64,000 nucleotides of DNA from assembly GCA_963556145.1 (NCBI GenBank), contig OY744462.1, positions 3,782,001-3,846,000 on the forward strand, read 5' to 3'. Source of the DNA: Hygrocybe punicea (taxonomy: Eukaryota > Basidiomycota > Agaricomycetes > Agaricales > Hygrophoraceae). Every line of letters starts with the position of its first letter. The stretch's first letter is position 1. The notes below the pieces were generated by a model that was not told where the DNA came from, ran no database searches, and worked only from the letters and a program-made list of their open reading frames with translations. The position numbers and the translations under genes were made by a program. Positions 45,028 through 57,452 of this stretch are shown here, piece by piece.

Positions 45028-45467
45028 TGCAACCCCTCCCTCACCTTCTTTGTATCTAGTAATATATTTAAGTAGATACCCTTCTATCAATATATTTGTT
45101 TAGAGAAATGCATGCATGCATCTATTCAGGAAAATCATTTCTGATTATAGTTGTTTTAGTAATTCATGACACTCCACTTTTTGCAATTGAGAAATTTTGA
45201 CCTAGGGGAATTTCAAGTGCTGAATCTTGTATCTCATGAAATACTGCATGGATTGAGATGGTTATAGAGGGAAAGTTGTACTATTCTTTGAGGGCTACAT
45301 ACTGCTATAATTAGATTTGAACAATCTTTTGTACATGGTGAGCTGTGGATGAACTAAAAGGTAAACTGACACCCAAAGTGGTATTATCTGGAAGGAAAAT
45401 CAGTTGGCATGGTCTGAAATGATATGAATAATTATCTGACTACTTATCTGATGGCTTCTCAGATATA

Positions 45468-45917
45468 TTGAAAGGCAATATAACATTTGTGCAACTCAGA
45501 AATCAATTAATAGCTGTTTTGCATGATGAGCATCCTGCAATGGGACCTGTTGGAATCAGTGTTGCCACTCTAGCCAAGGATCTTTTACATATAGATACCA
45601 TAGTTGCATATTCTCAGCATCAATGTACAAGGTGTAAATTTACTGAAAAACCAGTGGATAATCAACTTGATTATGTTTTACATGGAGAAACTTCAGTTCA
45701 AGAGTCTACTATGAATTGGATGCAAACATTGTCCCAACAAACATGTAGAAGATGTTTCAAGTGTCAATCTGATATGCAACAATTCTGGTTCTACAATGAA
45801 GTTCCACCTGTGTTTATTCTTAAATTTCCATTCATGGACATTGAGACCAGTCTGACACTTGAGTTAGAGACTGACAAAAGCATCAAGTTGTTGGGGTTGC
45901 AAGGAATTGTGTATTAG
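45468..45917 (+). pseudogene. Truncated C19-like peptidase fragment in nB2 (right copy)
   Basis: Protein-identical mirror of 21993-22442. The frame opens at MKGNITFVQLRN and stops after LGLQGIVY, without Cys or His boxes. It lies about 110 bp from the 3' terminus, as expected for the 3' end of an autonomous parent's coding region after internal deletion. Confidence 0.8.
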
Positions 45918-46026
45918 TGTTCCTCAATATGATTTATAAGGTAATGGTAGGTCAGTGGAGGGTAAAGGATGGACCTTTGGGAAGAACTCGTTCATGCCAT
46001 GCGAAGCACTGGCCCTCTAAACAAGT

Positions 46027-46759
46027 CAATCTGTGGAAAGACAATCATGTGAAGTGGTCCACAGTATTCAGAAACACAAATGATCATTTGAGCACATTGT
46101 CTCATGGTTTTTCCAAGGTGCTGCACAAGAATATGACATTTGAACAGATAACCTTAGAACTACACTGCATAATATGAATCCTACAGACTTTTCTAGAGGC
46201 ACTGTGGGCATCAGTGTTGCCAATCTGGCTATGGAGTTGTTTAAAGTCAATGACATTCTAGCCTCTTCCTCTTCTCAACATGAATGTTCTCAATGTGACT
46301 TTGCGGAAGAACCCATTGATGACAGACTAGGCTATGTGTTACATGCTGATGACACCATTAAACAGTCTACCATGAAGTGGGTTGGATACCTTGTCACAGA
46401 AAACCAATAGAAGATGTCCTGATTGCAACAGCAGAATGAATCAACTTGTATTTTATAATGAAGCACCACACATTCTTGTTCTAGAGTATCCATTTAAAAA
46501 CATTGAAACCAGTCATAGACTAGAATTTGTTTCAGAGACTGACACAAAGACATTAGAACTTAGAGGCATTGTATATCATGGTCAATATCATTTCACCTCA
46601 CGTATTATTACTGCACAGAAACAAGTATGGTATCATGATGGAATGATTACAGGCAACTCTTGTTCTAGAGACACTGACCTTACACAACTTTCAGACCATG
46701 ATATCAGACACTGTAAAAATAGAAACCTAGTACTAGCTATTTATGCTCAAAGTTTTTGA
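46027..46759 (+). pseudogene. Hel-C1 C-terminal C19-like peptidase domain, damaged
   Basis: Reads NLWKDNHVKWSTVFRNTND, then after a frameshift near 46150 MNPTDFSRGTVGISVANLAM, CSQCDFAEEP and YVLHADDTIKQSTMKW. After a second frameshift near 46382 it reads TLSQKTNRRCPDCNSRM, ILVLEYPFKNIETSH and HGQYHFTSRI (His box), then WYHDGMITG and NLVLAIYAQSF, ending in TGA. The upstream 300 or so bases with the Cys box are missing, lost at the junction with the inverted duplication. Confidence 0.75.
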
Positions 46760-47226
46760 GCATCCTCCTTGAGGTCAAGCACGGCTGTCTTCATGTGGTA
46801 ATCTGTTGTGTAGCATTTAAAGTCATGGAGAAGTAGGGTTGAGCAAATGTGAGTTAATTGTCAGCACACTGTTTGAGGGGCAGTTGTGTTTGGCAGTTGA
46901 CCTGTTGCTCCCTGAGCAATTTCTTCATGGCTGAGAGTGTTGCATGATGGTGCACCACAGGGGAGATGGCAGGTAGAGAGGAGGTTGATGAAGACTCAAG
47001 ACACTCTATGTAATATTGTTTTATGCTAGTTTACATATTGCAGAGGTGGGAGGTGGGCTTATTAGAATAATATACAATATGCAATATGCAACACATGTTA
47101 TGTATCTTATGCTATATATTACATGCTTTATGCATTTTAAACTTATTGCTTCATTCAGCAAAGAAGTGGGGAGGGGGAAAAAAGAACTCATTCATGCCAT
47201 GTGCAGCACTGGCCCACTAAACAAGT
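46760..47226 (+). other. Hel-C1 3' region and terminus, matching nA elements
   Basis: This 467-bp stretch runs from the stop codon to ..CCCACTAAACAAGT. It matches, with divergence, the 3' half of nA elements. Shared words include CACGGCTGTCTTCATG, AATCTGTTGTG and GGCTGAGAGT. The 3' signals are AAGAACTCATTCATGCC and the hairpin GCCATGTGCAGCACTGGC. It links the nA family to Hel-C as its autonomous parent. Confidence 0.8.
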
Positions 47227-48281
47227 AGACACAAAAGACATTTGCTTATGTATCATGACAAAAGATTTCAAAAAGATCCTTATTTTCCATTGATTGCATT
47301 CAATCACGAACAGATAAAACAATGCACTACAGCAGGATATTTATTAGCGGAAAAGTCAAAATTCCAGGAGATTTCTAACAGGTTGTTAGATGTCAACATT
47401 CATACACTAGCAGACATTTCTAAAAGAATGGAAAATGGTGATAAAGTAATACCAGAAACAGATGAGGAAAAATTGTGTTTTAAACTCATTAATGATATTG
47501 ATCATGTTGGAGGTGGTGTAAAAGGATCTGTCACCAGCAAAAAATATATGCGCAATGAAATTTGGTCTTTAATTTCATTTGTTGGTGCACCCTCTTGGTT
47601 TATTACATTTGCTCCTGCCGACAACAAACATCCAATCTCATTATATTTTGCAGACACCAAAGAAACATTCAATCCTGTTCTAAGATATTATAATGAAAGA
47701 TATCGATTAATTGCCCACAATCCAATGGCTGGTGCAAGATTTTTTCATTTTATGACTCAACTCTTCATTAAACATATACTTGGAGTTGGAGAAAATCATC
47801 CTGGAATCTATGGCAATACAGAAGCATATTATGGAACAGTTGAACAACAAGGACGGTTGACATTGCATATGCATATGCTCTTGTGGCTTAAAGGAGTATT
47901 ATCACCGCAACAAATCAGAGACAGAATTATGGATCCAAATTCTGATTTTCAACAAAGATTGGTGGAGTATCTTGAGAGTGTGCATATTGGAGAGTTTCTC
48001 ACTGGATCCATGGCTGATGTAAAAGCCAACATTGAAGAAAACAGTCAATCTAAGGATTATCAGGATCCTACTCAGACATTACCGGACGCACCTCCACCAA
48101 TGTGCAATAAGTCAAATCATGTTTGTAATGATCATTGTTCTAACAAGTCACAACTTAATTTGTGGTGGGATAAATTTTCAAGTATAGTTGATGACTTGAT
48201 TATGCGTTCTAATGTGCATAATTGTGGTAGAAATCAGTCAAGTTGCGAGAACGCCAACAAAAAAGATAGACCGACATGTAT
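47227..48281 (+). pseudogene. Hel-D fragment D2: Rep, trapped between C1 and C2
   Basis: 369 codons without a stop, from RHKRHLLMYHDKRFQKDPYF through VGAPSWFITFAPADNKHP, LTLHMHMLLWLKG (HUH intact) and CNKSNHVCNDHCSNKS to KKDRPTC. It is nearly identical to D1 9525-10574, with changes such as DYNERY to YYNERY. The left edge is the C1 3' terminus and the right edge the C2 5' terminus. D2 was therefore the host gene into which both Hel-C copies inserted, about 1.05 kb apart. Confidence 0.9.
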
Positions 48282-50142
48282 TATGAGTTCTTTTAATTTA
48301 TTAAAAGACTTGTTCTTTATCAGACCTGGTTCAGTGAGGATTCGTAATTAATTAATTAATTGATTAATTAATTGATTAATTGATAAAGTTGATTGCCTAT
48401 AGACAAAATTTTTTTAGGCAAGAGATATGAGTCTACTTGATATTCTGCAAAATCACATGTGATCCTGGCCATGTTTGGACAACCTTACATAATCATGCAA
48501 ATATGGGTTGCCTCAGAAGAGACAAATTACCTTCTAATTATATTCAAAATGTTCATACTGACTTCAATTCTTATCGGAATCAGCTGAAAATTGAAGTGCT
48601 GACTAATATAACCATTTCGGGCAAGATGTAACAGTCACATGTGACAATCCTAACCATATATGGTAATTTCAGATATTGTATACCAAATTTTATGCTGATC
48701 GTAACAGTGATAGTCACATGTGACCAGTCTAACCATATAAGGTAATTCTACATAATATGTACTAAAATTTATACTAATCATCACAGTGATCATTGCATGT
48801 AACAAATCTACTTATATAACACAGTAATACACATTTCATCATGTGTTTCGGTCTTTGTGGTCCTATTTGAGCTTTAGTAAACAAATACAAGTAGATGTAA
48901 ACAAAGACAAATAAAATGCGGTCCTACTAATATTATCACCTGACGTTTCTAAGTGACAGTGCAACTTGGCCATATGACAAACAAATACAAATAAACAAAC
49001 CTAATATGGTTAGATTACTTTGTATTCCAATTTTAGTTTTGGTCAATTTTCTTATGTAATCATGATTATGTAATCATTAGTCAGATCACCATTTGAACCC
49101 AGACTTTGAACCTTCTTGCGCTTTTGCCTCTTGAACCTGAACCACCACCTTCCCCATTTGGTGCGTTAAGTCCGCGTTTTTTAACCTTTTTGGCTCGTTT
49201 AAGCTCAGTTTTTCATATTTAGACTCCGAAAAAATGTTTTCTGGATCAGGTGATGTTCCCGCACCATTCAAGGTCTGATGCTGACATAAGGTTTCCTTTT
49301 ATAGACATAAAAGTTGAAAATTCTTCGGTTTTTCATGCTTTTTCTTTTCTCTGGCTCTGTTTTGTCTCATGGACCACTGGTAATGTCTTTTATTGGTGTA
49401 AATTATTATTAGTTGACATAATCTATCATTTGATAGCCAATCTCCCTGTCAACATTCAAAGTATGTGGAAATTTCGCATTTTTTCACCTTTTTAGATTGT
49501 ATAAGCTCATTTCTTAACCTACAGGCTTACAGTGGATCTTTTCTGGCTCAGGTATGAATCTCTTACCATCTATGATCAAATGTTTACATATTATATTCAT
49601 ATATAGCCTTTAAATGGAAATTTTTGTGGATTTTTTCGATTTTTACTACTTCTTTTGCTGGAATTTGTATTGTAGGTTGTTTATTCATCTTCTCCAGATA
49701 TATTTGACATATCCATATTATGATCCAGCATTTATTTTCAAAAAAACTATAAACCTGTTCACAAAAATGTTAAAAATGTCATTCATGTCACAATGTCTTA
49801 TGATTTTTATCATTGCAATGTCTTGGGCACAATGTGCTGTCATTGGGATTGGCCTTGTGCCTCCTGCAAATGTCATACAAAATGTCAATGTCACCAACTG
49901 TCTCTGTCATACACAATGTCATTCTATGCCCAATTACTTTGAATTTTTATAAAGACAATTTACCAAAGTATGAAAATCCCACTTAATTACAAAGTGTAGT
50001 CCCCATTCATCAGTCCACCTCTTCTTTCACCTCACAAATCCCTGAAAAAATAACAAGTACCCACAATAGTGCTGAATTTGTTCTGTCTAGTTGTCAATCA
50101 GCTCATCTGTCTTTTCTATTTGAGCTATATGCTAGAATCTTC
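48282..50142 (+). other. Hel-C2 5' terminal and leader region
   Basis: 48282-48800 matches the 5' half of nA elements: a terminal hairpin, the (TTAATTAATTGA)n tract, and CACATGTG palindromes near 48637 and 48718. The remainder is AT-rich. An open frame at 49614-49952 is a composition-driven hydrophobic ORF (FDFYYFFCWNLY) with no counterpart in C1, and I do not call it a gene. From about 49990 the sequence matches C1 18934 onward. The promoter of Hel-C should lie here, but I see no clear TATA box. Confidence 0.6.
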
Positions 50143-51387
50143 TTGAACATGTTTGATTTGCTTTCTGTGTATCATTGTACAACTAGCATTGCTAATAAGT
50201 GCATGTACATCAAGTTGAAACTTCAACAGAATCTGTTCAGAAAACATGACTTCAGAGCTCACTTGAGATATGTAACAAAGCTACCTATATTAGCAAATGG
50301 AGCAATACTGCTATTTGTTCTAGTTCTGCATCATTTTCTAGCTTTTCAAATGGCTGGTCACTATATGTGTAATAAAACTTCAAAATTATATGACATTTTC
50401 AAGTCTGAAAATACACCTTTCAATCCTAACATTCACATTGAATGCATTGGTGGAGGCAAAGCAAATGTATTCTCACTCCATGAATTAATTCCTGCTTCAA
50501 CCAATGACAATGCCAGTATGGATGCAGTTAAATATAAATTCTACTCTTACATGCCAAAACATGAAGCACTCTCACTGGAATCATCATCTGAAAAGTCACT
50601 TGTAATTGTAAATCACCCATTTGAACTGTTGATTCCAAAATTGACCATTGCCAATTTGAAAGTAATTGCAGCTCATCATAGCATTCTTGTCCACTCAAAA
50701 ATGAATCAGGCATCAATTCAAACTGCAATACAGAATCGTGTGTGCTCCAACTGTCCTGAATTTGTATCAATCTTTGAATTTATTGATGAAGAAGCAATGG
50801 CAATTCACAAGAAAACCTCACGCAACAGAGCAGTCAATAAGTTTAAAGCACAACATCCTGACAAATATGCACCACAAAATCTGGCAGCTGTACAAAATTT
50901 TCAGAGGGAAAATCGTGATAAGCATGCCAAACAACATCTAGCAGCTGTACAGAAATATCAGAGTGAAAATCCAGAGAAACATAGCAAACAAAATCTGGCT
51001 GCTGTCCAGAAATTTCATCTGGAACATCCTGAGAAGCATGCAACACAAAACCTTGCAGCTGTTACAAAGTTCAAAGTTGATCATCATGACAAGCATCTGC
51101 AGCACACATTAAATGCAGTTAGAAGACATACCATGAACCACCCTGAGCAGCATGCACAAATAAATCAGATTGCTGTTCAGACATACAGAGATAATATTCA
51201 ATTCCCTCCTGGTCCACCTCCAGCAAAATTGCAACACACTAGTATTTCAGGATTTTGTGATGATACCTCTCCCAACAAATTCATTGAATCTGGTTGTACT
51301 GTCTGTGGAAGATTGACTCAAGTCTCTCAATTGCAAAGCTACACAGAGTTGAATTTAAGTTGTTTGAAACAATCTGGTATAACTCAA
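50143..51387 (+). pseudogene. Hel-C2 N-terminal region with 19-residue repeats
   Basis: Open from 50143 (MNMFDLLSVYHC) into the nA insertion. The hydrophobic stretch is ILANGAILLFVLVLHHFLAF. Unlike C1 it has no stop before MAGHYMCNKTSKLYDIF, which is an alternative start. The GGGKANVFSLHELIP block is followed by only about six repeats (HPDKYAPQNLAAVQNFQ and so on, about 50850-51180) against about twelve in C1. The start of DUF6570 (CTVCGRLT) follows. Confidence 0.85.
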
Positions 51388-52527
51388 ACTTGTTTAGTGG
51401 GCCAGTGCTGTGCATGGCATGAACGAGTTCTTTTTTTCCCCTCCTCACTTTCATGATGAAGTAAATAATGATATTAAATTGCATAAAGCATGTTACATGT
51501 GATAGAAGACATATAGTATATATTATATATTAATAAGCCCACCTCTCACCATAACAACATAAAAAGTAGAAAAAATAAAACTGCATAGCGTGTCTTGACC
51601 TCCTCTCCCACTGTCATGTCTTCTTTGCTTCGTCAATATGCAATATTCTCAGCCAAAAGAGAGAGTAACACATCAACTGTCAAATACAACTAGCTTTAAA
51701 CAGTATGATAACAATTGACTTACATTTGCTTCACCCACTTCTCTATAACCTTGCTGTACAACAGATGATAATATGAAGACAGCTGTGCTTGAGTGGGCCA
51801 ATGATATAGCATGAACAAAGTTTTGTTTCTGTCATTAAATTTTTATTTGTATGATTATTACAAATATTGATAAGTGACTTTGCTGGAAATATATAATTAG
51901 CATATAATATATACAGCAATATCACATTGAATTGTATGTTTTAAGTAAAAATATCATTAGATCATCTGAGTTACACTTATTTCTGCTTATATGGCTGAAA
52001 TTTCCCTATATAGTAACAGTCGTTACATGTGACTATGACTCCTGTGATCACCTCAAAATTTAGCATATATGGTGTAAAATTACCTTATATGGTTAGACTG
52101 GTCACATGTGACTGTCACCATTGTGATCAGCAGAAAATTTGCTATATAATATCAAAAATTGCCTTATATGGTTAGATTGGTCACATGTCACTGTCACACC
52201 TGATCCGAAATGATAATATTAGTCAGCAGTTCAATTTTCAGCTGATTCTAATAAGAATTGAGACCAGTACAAATATTTTGAATATAATTGGAAGGTAATT
52301 TGTCTTTTTTGCACCAACCCATATTTGGATGCTTATGTAAGCTTGTCCACACATGGCCCCAACTGCATCTTATTTTCCAGGATCAGAAGTAGAATCATAT
52401 CTGTTGCCCAAAAAAATTCTGTCTATAGGCGATCAACTTTATTAATTAATTAATTAATTAATTACGAACCCTCACTGAACCAGGTCTGATAAAGAACGAG
52501 TCTTTTAATAAATTAAAAGAACTCGTA
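51388..52527 (-). mobile_element. nA element copy 5 in C2
   Basis: 1140 bp with both termini. The host reads ..ATAACTCAA / ACAGAGCACTTC across the site, equal to C1 near 20600 (GTAACTCAC/AAAGAGTGCTTC). This shows the insertion added no duplication beyond one ambiguous base. Palindromes are near 52024 (degenerate, CGTTACATGTGACT), 52106 and 52187. Confidence 0.95.
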
Positions 52528-54270
52528 ACAGAGCACTTCTCAATAAATGATCCAATTGAATCTTCAGAGAGCCCTATAATAATTGACGGTCTTCCTGGCA
52601 TTTGCAAGAAATGTTACAAGTCTCTGTTCAAAGGAAAATGCCCAGCTATGTCTCTGGCAAATGGTTTATGGCTGGGACAAATCCCTAAGGAATTAACTAA
52701 TTTATCTTATGCAGAACAATTATTAATTGCTAGAGTGAGACACGATAGATGCATGGTTAGGGTTTCTTCAGGAATGCACAAAATGAGAGCAAATGCCATT
52801 ACATTTGCCAATCCAACTCCAAAGCTTTATGACATTTTACCTCCACCTGTTGATGAGTTGAATGAAGTACTTGCGTTCATTTATACAGGACCATGCAAAC
52901 CTACCAAGTCTGATTTTGAGAGAACACCATTGCTTGTTAGAAGAAACACAGTTGCAACTGCTTTGAATTGGTTGAAACTGAATCATTGTGACTATTGTGA
53001 CTTGGAGATTTCAGAAGAAAACTTGAAGCAGTATCCTGAGAATGACATACCAGTTGTTGTAGAGTACAGACAATCATTCATTAACAAAAACCCAGAAGCT
53101 ACCGCTGTTAATGACATGGAAGAGGAAGAAGGAACTGAGACTGGGATGTGTCCATTTGTAGTTCATGGTCTGACTGGTGAAGAGTACTCTACCAAAAGTA
53201 TCAAAGCCATAAAAGCCATTGCATTAAAACATTTGATGGATAATAAAAAGATCCTGGTAATTGGACATGAGAGTGATCCACAATCCATCTACAATAATCC
53301 TCAGTTGTTCCCTCAAATGATGCCATGGTTGTTTCCCTATGGACTTGGTGGAATTGGTAACTCACTGATTCAAGGCAAGATTTCTGAAATCAAACACAAG
53401 AGACACTTGTTAATGTACTATGACAAGAGGTTTCAGAAAGATCCAAACTTTACTTTGATTGCATTCAACCATGAGCAAATCAAAGAGTCTACAACAGCTG
53501 GCTATTTATTAGCTGAAAAAGCAAAATTTGAACACATTTCACAAAGATTGATGGATGTTGATCTTGGAGTATTGAATAACATTGCTAGAAAAATGGAAGA
53601 TGGTGAACATGTTACTACAGAGACAGATGAAGAAAAACTTTGTTTCTAATTAATTAAAGATATTGATCATGTAGGCAGTCATGTAAAAGGATCACTCACA
53701 AACAAGAAATATATGAGAAATGAAGTGTGGTCTCGGATGTCCTTTGTAGGGGCACCTTCTTGGTTTATTACATTTTCACCTGCAGATAACATGCACCCAC
53801 TGTCTTTATATTTTGCTGATACACAAGAAACATTCACATCTGAGCTTAGAGGATATGATGAGCGCTATAGACTTATTGCAGAAAATCCAGTAGCTGGTGC
53901 TAGATTCTTTCACTTTATGGTGGAACTATTTATCAAACATATCCTGGGAGTTGGTTCAAAGCATTCTGGCTTTTATGGTGACACCAAGGCATACTATGGC
54001 ACAGTGGAGCAACAAGGACGTCTCAGACTTCACATGCACATGCTACAATGGCTGAAAGGATGTTTGTCACCCCAAGAAATCAGAGATAGAATAATGGATC
54101 CAACTTCAGATTTCCAAAAGTCTTTTGTTGAATATCTAGAAAGTGTGCACATTGGTGAATTTATACCTGGAACTATGGATGAAGTCAAAGCTAAAGTCAA
54201 CCAGAAATCTGAACAAGAAGACTACAAAGATCCAACTCAGACTCTGCCTGAATCACCCCCACCCATGTGT
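52528..54270 (+). pseudogene. Hel-C2 DUF6570 and Rep N-terminal part
   Basis: Continues with CKKCYKSLFKGKCPAMSL, MHKMRANAITFANPTPKLYD and GPCKPTKSDFERTPLLVRR, then Helitron_like_N (MMPWLFPYGLGG). There is a TAA at 53647-53649 (after LCF), beyond which the same frame continues with LIKDIDHVGSHVKG. HUH is LRLHMHMLQWLKG with both His present (codons 54031 and 54037). It ends in PESPPPMC at the next nA insertion. Confidence 0.85.
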
Positions 54271-55419
54271 ACTTGTTTAGTGGGCCAGTGCTGCGCATGG
54301 CATGAACGAGTTCTTTTTTTCCCCTCCTCACTTTCATGATGAAGTAAATAATAATATTAAATTGCATAAAGCATGTTACATGTGATATAAGACATATAGC
54401 ATATATTATATATTAATAAGCCCACCTCTCACCATAGCAACATAAAAAGTAGAAAAAATAAAACTGCATAACATGTCTTGACCTCCTCTCCCACTGTCAT
54501 GTCTTCTTTGCTTCGTTATTATGCAATATTCTCAGCCAAAAGAGAGAGTAACACATCAACTGTCAAATACAACTACCTTTAAACAGTATGATAACAATTG
54601 ACTTACATTTGCCTAACCTCACTTCTCCATAATCTTGCTGCAAAACAGATGATAACATGAAGACAGCTGTGCTTGAGTGGGCCAATGTTGCATATAGCAC
54701 GAACAAAGTCTTGTTTCTGTCACTGGATTTTTATTTGTATGATTATTTCGAACATCAATAAATAATTTTGCTTGAAATATATGATTAGCATATAATATAT
54801 ACAGCGATATCATATTGAATTATATGTTTTAAGAAAAAATATCATTATATCATCTGAGTTACACTCATTTCTGCTTATATGGCTGAAATTTGCCTATATA
54901 GTAACAGTGGTCACATGTGATTATGACTCCTGTGATCACCTCAAAATTTAGCATATATGGTGTGAAATTGCCTTATATGGTTAGACTGGTCACATGTGAC
55001 TGTCACCATTGTGATCAGCAGAAAATTTGGTATATAATATCAAAAATTGCCTTATATAGTTAGATTGGTCACATGTCACAGTCACACCTGATCCGAAATG
55101 ATAATATTAGTCAGCAGTTCAATTTTCAGCTGATTCTGATAAGAATTGAGACCAGTACGAATATTTTGAATATAATTGGAAGGTAATTTGTCTTTTTTGC
55201 AACAACCTATATTTGGATGCTTATGTAAGCTTGTCCACACATAGCCCCAACTGTATCTGATTTTCCAGGATCAGAAGTAGAATCATATCTGTTACCTAAA
55301 AAAATTTTGTCTATAGGCGATCAACTTTATCAATTAATCAATTAATTAATTAATTACGAACCCTCACTGAACCAGGTCTGATAAAGAACGAGTCTTTTAA
55401 TAAATTAAAAGAACTCGTA
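54271..55419 (-). mobile_element. nA element copy 6 in C2
   Basis: 1149 bp with both termini. The empty site is in C1 at 31378/31379 (CCATGTGT / ACAATTATGC), against ..CCATGTGT / ..ACAATTAGCC around the element. It is about 95% similar by eye to nA copy 5 and has palindromes near 54908, 54990 and 55070. Confidence 0.95.
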
Positions 55420-57452
55420 ACAATTAGCCATGATGTGAACAGTGACAACAATTGCAATGATTGCAAACAGGTTAATTCTTGGTGGGACAGATTTGCAAAC
55501 ACTGTTGATCATTTGATTTTACACTCTAATGTTCACAATTGTGGCAGAAACAGTTCTAACAATGAGAAAGTCGAGAGAAAAGACAGACCTAGTTGCATGA
55601 ACAAGCATGGAAAATGCAAAGCTAGATTTCCCAGACCTTTGTTTGAATTAGACCCAAAAACCGGTGCATTAAATATGAAGAAGGTTGAAGCTTGGATCAA
55701 TACATTGACGCCACTTGTGACATTTCTACTGCATTGCAATTCTGATGTTACAAGTCTTCTTTCTGGTACTGTAATCAAAGCCATTGTACCATATATCTCT
55801 GACTATATTACAAAACCTGGATTGAAAACCTATAGTATATTTGATACCATCAGAAGTGTATTTGATAGAAACTCAGAAATGCTTGGTGGATCTATAAAAA
55901 GAAAGGACAAAGCTAGAAAACTCATCACCCAGATCGTAAATGCTTTAACTTCAAAACTTAAAATTGGTGGTCCAATGGCTTCAATGTATCTGCTTGGCAA
56001 CCCTGACCATTATACCAGTCACAAATTCATCCCTGTCTACTGGAGAAACTATGTGAGAGAAGCCCAGCAAGCTTGGAATCCAGATGACAATGATGACATG
56101 CAAGTTGACTCTGAAAAAGTTGTACTGCACAATCAAAAGGGAAAATTCATAGGATTTATCTGCTGTGTATGACTACATTTACAGAGCTGCTCATTATGAA
56201 GACGTGAATTTATGTGAATGGGTGCAGGGTGCAGAAAGAGTCAAGAGAAACATTCAAAAACCTCATGATGAAATAAACAGTGATGATGAGTTAGATGTCC
56301 TGCAATCTGAGCCACAAACTGCAACTCACAAAAAAACTTCGAGATCTAATGTATCTACCAGTAATGACTTGAGCATAGAATTTGATGATCTGAACATTAA
56401 AGATAATGAAACTTTCATAGAATGTGATTCTGAGGACAATGAGTCTGATAGCACTGAGTCTGTCCAAGAAGATACCAAGCTTTTCCTAGAAGATCACCCA
56501 TTGTATGAAGCACACTGCATAGAATTCAGTGAAAAGAAGAAGCATGTTGTTCTAAACTTTGTTGGTGGCTCACTGCCCAGACATGACAGAGGAGACAGAG
56601 AATACTATTGCACCACAATGCTCACTCTATTCAAACCATGGAGATCTGGCAATGACCTGAAAAGTGACAATCATGGGATGAAACATTTATGAATCATGAA
56701 TTCACTGATAGACAATTAGAAATTATGGACAACTTTAATCTGAGATATGAATGCCTTGATGCTAGAGATGACTATTCTGCTCAGCTTAGACAAGGAGCAG
56801 TGTTAGATGGTATTTGTCCTCAATTTATGACTTCAGACATGATTTCACACTTGAATGATGACAACATTCAAAATGGTGGCGACTTTGGAGATGATAATTA
56901 TGAGCAGGACAAAAACAATGCGGATTATGGCACTAACAAATATTCTGAACTTGGTCAACATGGTAGACTGATCAAAGCTCAAATGGATGCCACTGAAAAC
57001 ATTGTTAGAAACATTGGTTGGCTTGATCCATGTCCAGATGGTTCAATCATAGTAAATTCTGCTCCACTTGAAGTTGAAATGAATCAACTTGGTACTGAAT
57101 GGAAACGACTTGTTCAAGAACAGAGATAAGAAATCCTAGATGAGCGCAATCAACATATGTCTGCAAACTCAAAGTCAACTTCACACAAAATGGATACTGA
57201 TGAAAATGCAAATGATGTGATGATGGTGGACCAATCATACTTGATGAAAACTTTCAGAGCTGAAAATACACAGCGACAAAAGCTAATTGATGCCACAGTT
57301 ATAAAATACAGCCTGAACACTGAGCAACAAAGGGCCTTTAGAATCATTGCAAATCATGCTTCATATTCCAGCACTGACCAGTTGAAAATGAATATTGCTG
57401 GAATGGCTGGCACTGGAAAATCACAAGTCATCAAAGCAGTGGTTGATTTCTT
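55420..57452 (+). pseudogene. Hel-C2 Rep C-terminal part, linker and start of helicase
   Basis: 55435-56172 reads SRNSSNN-type linker, CKARFPRPLFELDPKTGALN and PYISDYITKPG (Tyr motif intact), then a one-base frameshift near 56158. 56165-56692 holds the acidic linker and ends in the ATGA overlap shared with C1. 56689-57129 ends in the shared TAA. 57130-57452 reads the helicase N-terminus with an intact Walker A, MAGTGKSQVIKAVV. The linker segment is nearly identical to C1, closer than the N-terminal halves are to each other. Confidence 0.8.

Larger units (their letters stand above)
36722..46026. repeat. Right arm of large inverted duplication, 9305 bp
   Basis: Reverse complement of 21884-35512 without the two left-arm insertions. 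It carries mirror copies of the helicase N-half (36722-37449), nA copy 4, the linker and Rep (38765-41049), nB1 with nA copy 3, and nB2. Its outer end, 46026, is the exact 3' terminus of nB2 (..GGCCCTCTAAACAAGT). The next base starts unrelated Hel-C1 C-terminal coding sequence, not the mirror of the left flank. Confidence 0.9.
43346..46026 (+). mobile_element. nB2 element (right-arm copy), uninterrupted
   Basis: 2681 bp, TACGAGTTCTTCCATTTATG at 43346 to ..CTAAACAAGT at 46026. This is the nB2 form without nB3 and so gives its full structure. The order is 5' hairpin, AT-rich stretch, GC-rich 148-bp array (43752-45027), AT-rich stretch with the empty nB3 site (45199/45200), C19-like fragment (45468-45917) and 3' hairpin terminus. 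Confidence 0.85.
18934..47226 (+). mobile_element. Hel-C copy C1 with heavy internal insertions and an inverted duplication
   Basis: C1 begins (truncated 5' region) right of the LINE duplication. It ends at the 3' terminus at 47226 (..GGCCCACTAAACAAGT, hairpin GCCATGTGCAGCACTGGC). Its own protein pieces are 19071-21883, 30918-33202, 34518-35232, 35506-35878, 35879-36587 (inverted) and 46027-46759. The rest is insertions and the duplicated arm. C1 sits in a Hel-D gene fragment: the base after 47226 continues Hel-D at AGACACAAAAGACATTTGC, and D1 reads ..AGATATT/AGACAC at that point, giving a T/A target. Confidence 0.75.

Noticed and set aside
21884..46026. Inverted repeat as a plain assembly or library fold-back
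   Set aside because: A fold-back would continue the mirror into the left flank and keep both arms alike. Here the right arm ends exactly at an element terminus, the centre is not symmetric, and two insertions exist in one arm only. I keep it as a possibility to test, not as the explanation.
49614..49952. 112-codon hydrophobic ORF upstream of Hel-C2
   Set aside because: Phe/Tyr/Ile-rich because of local AT content, with no counterpart in C1 and no recognisable domain.
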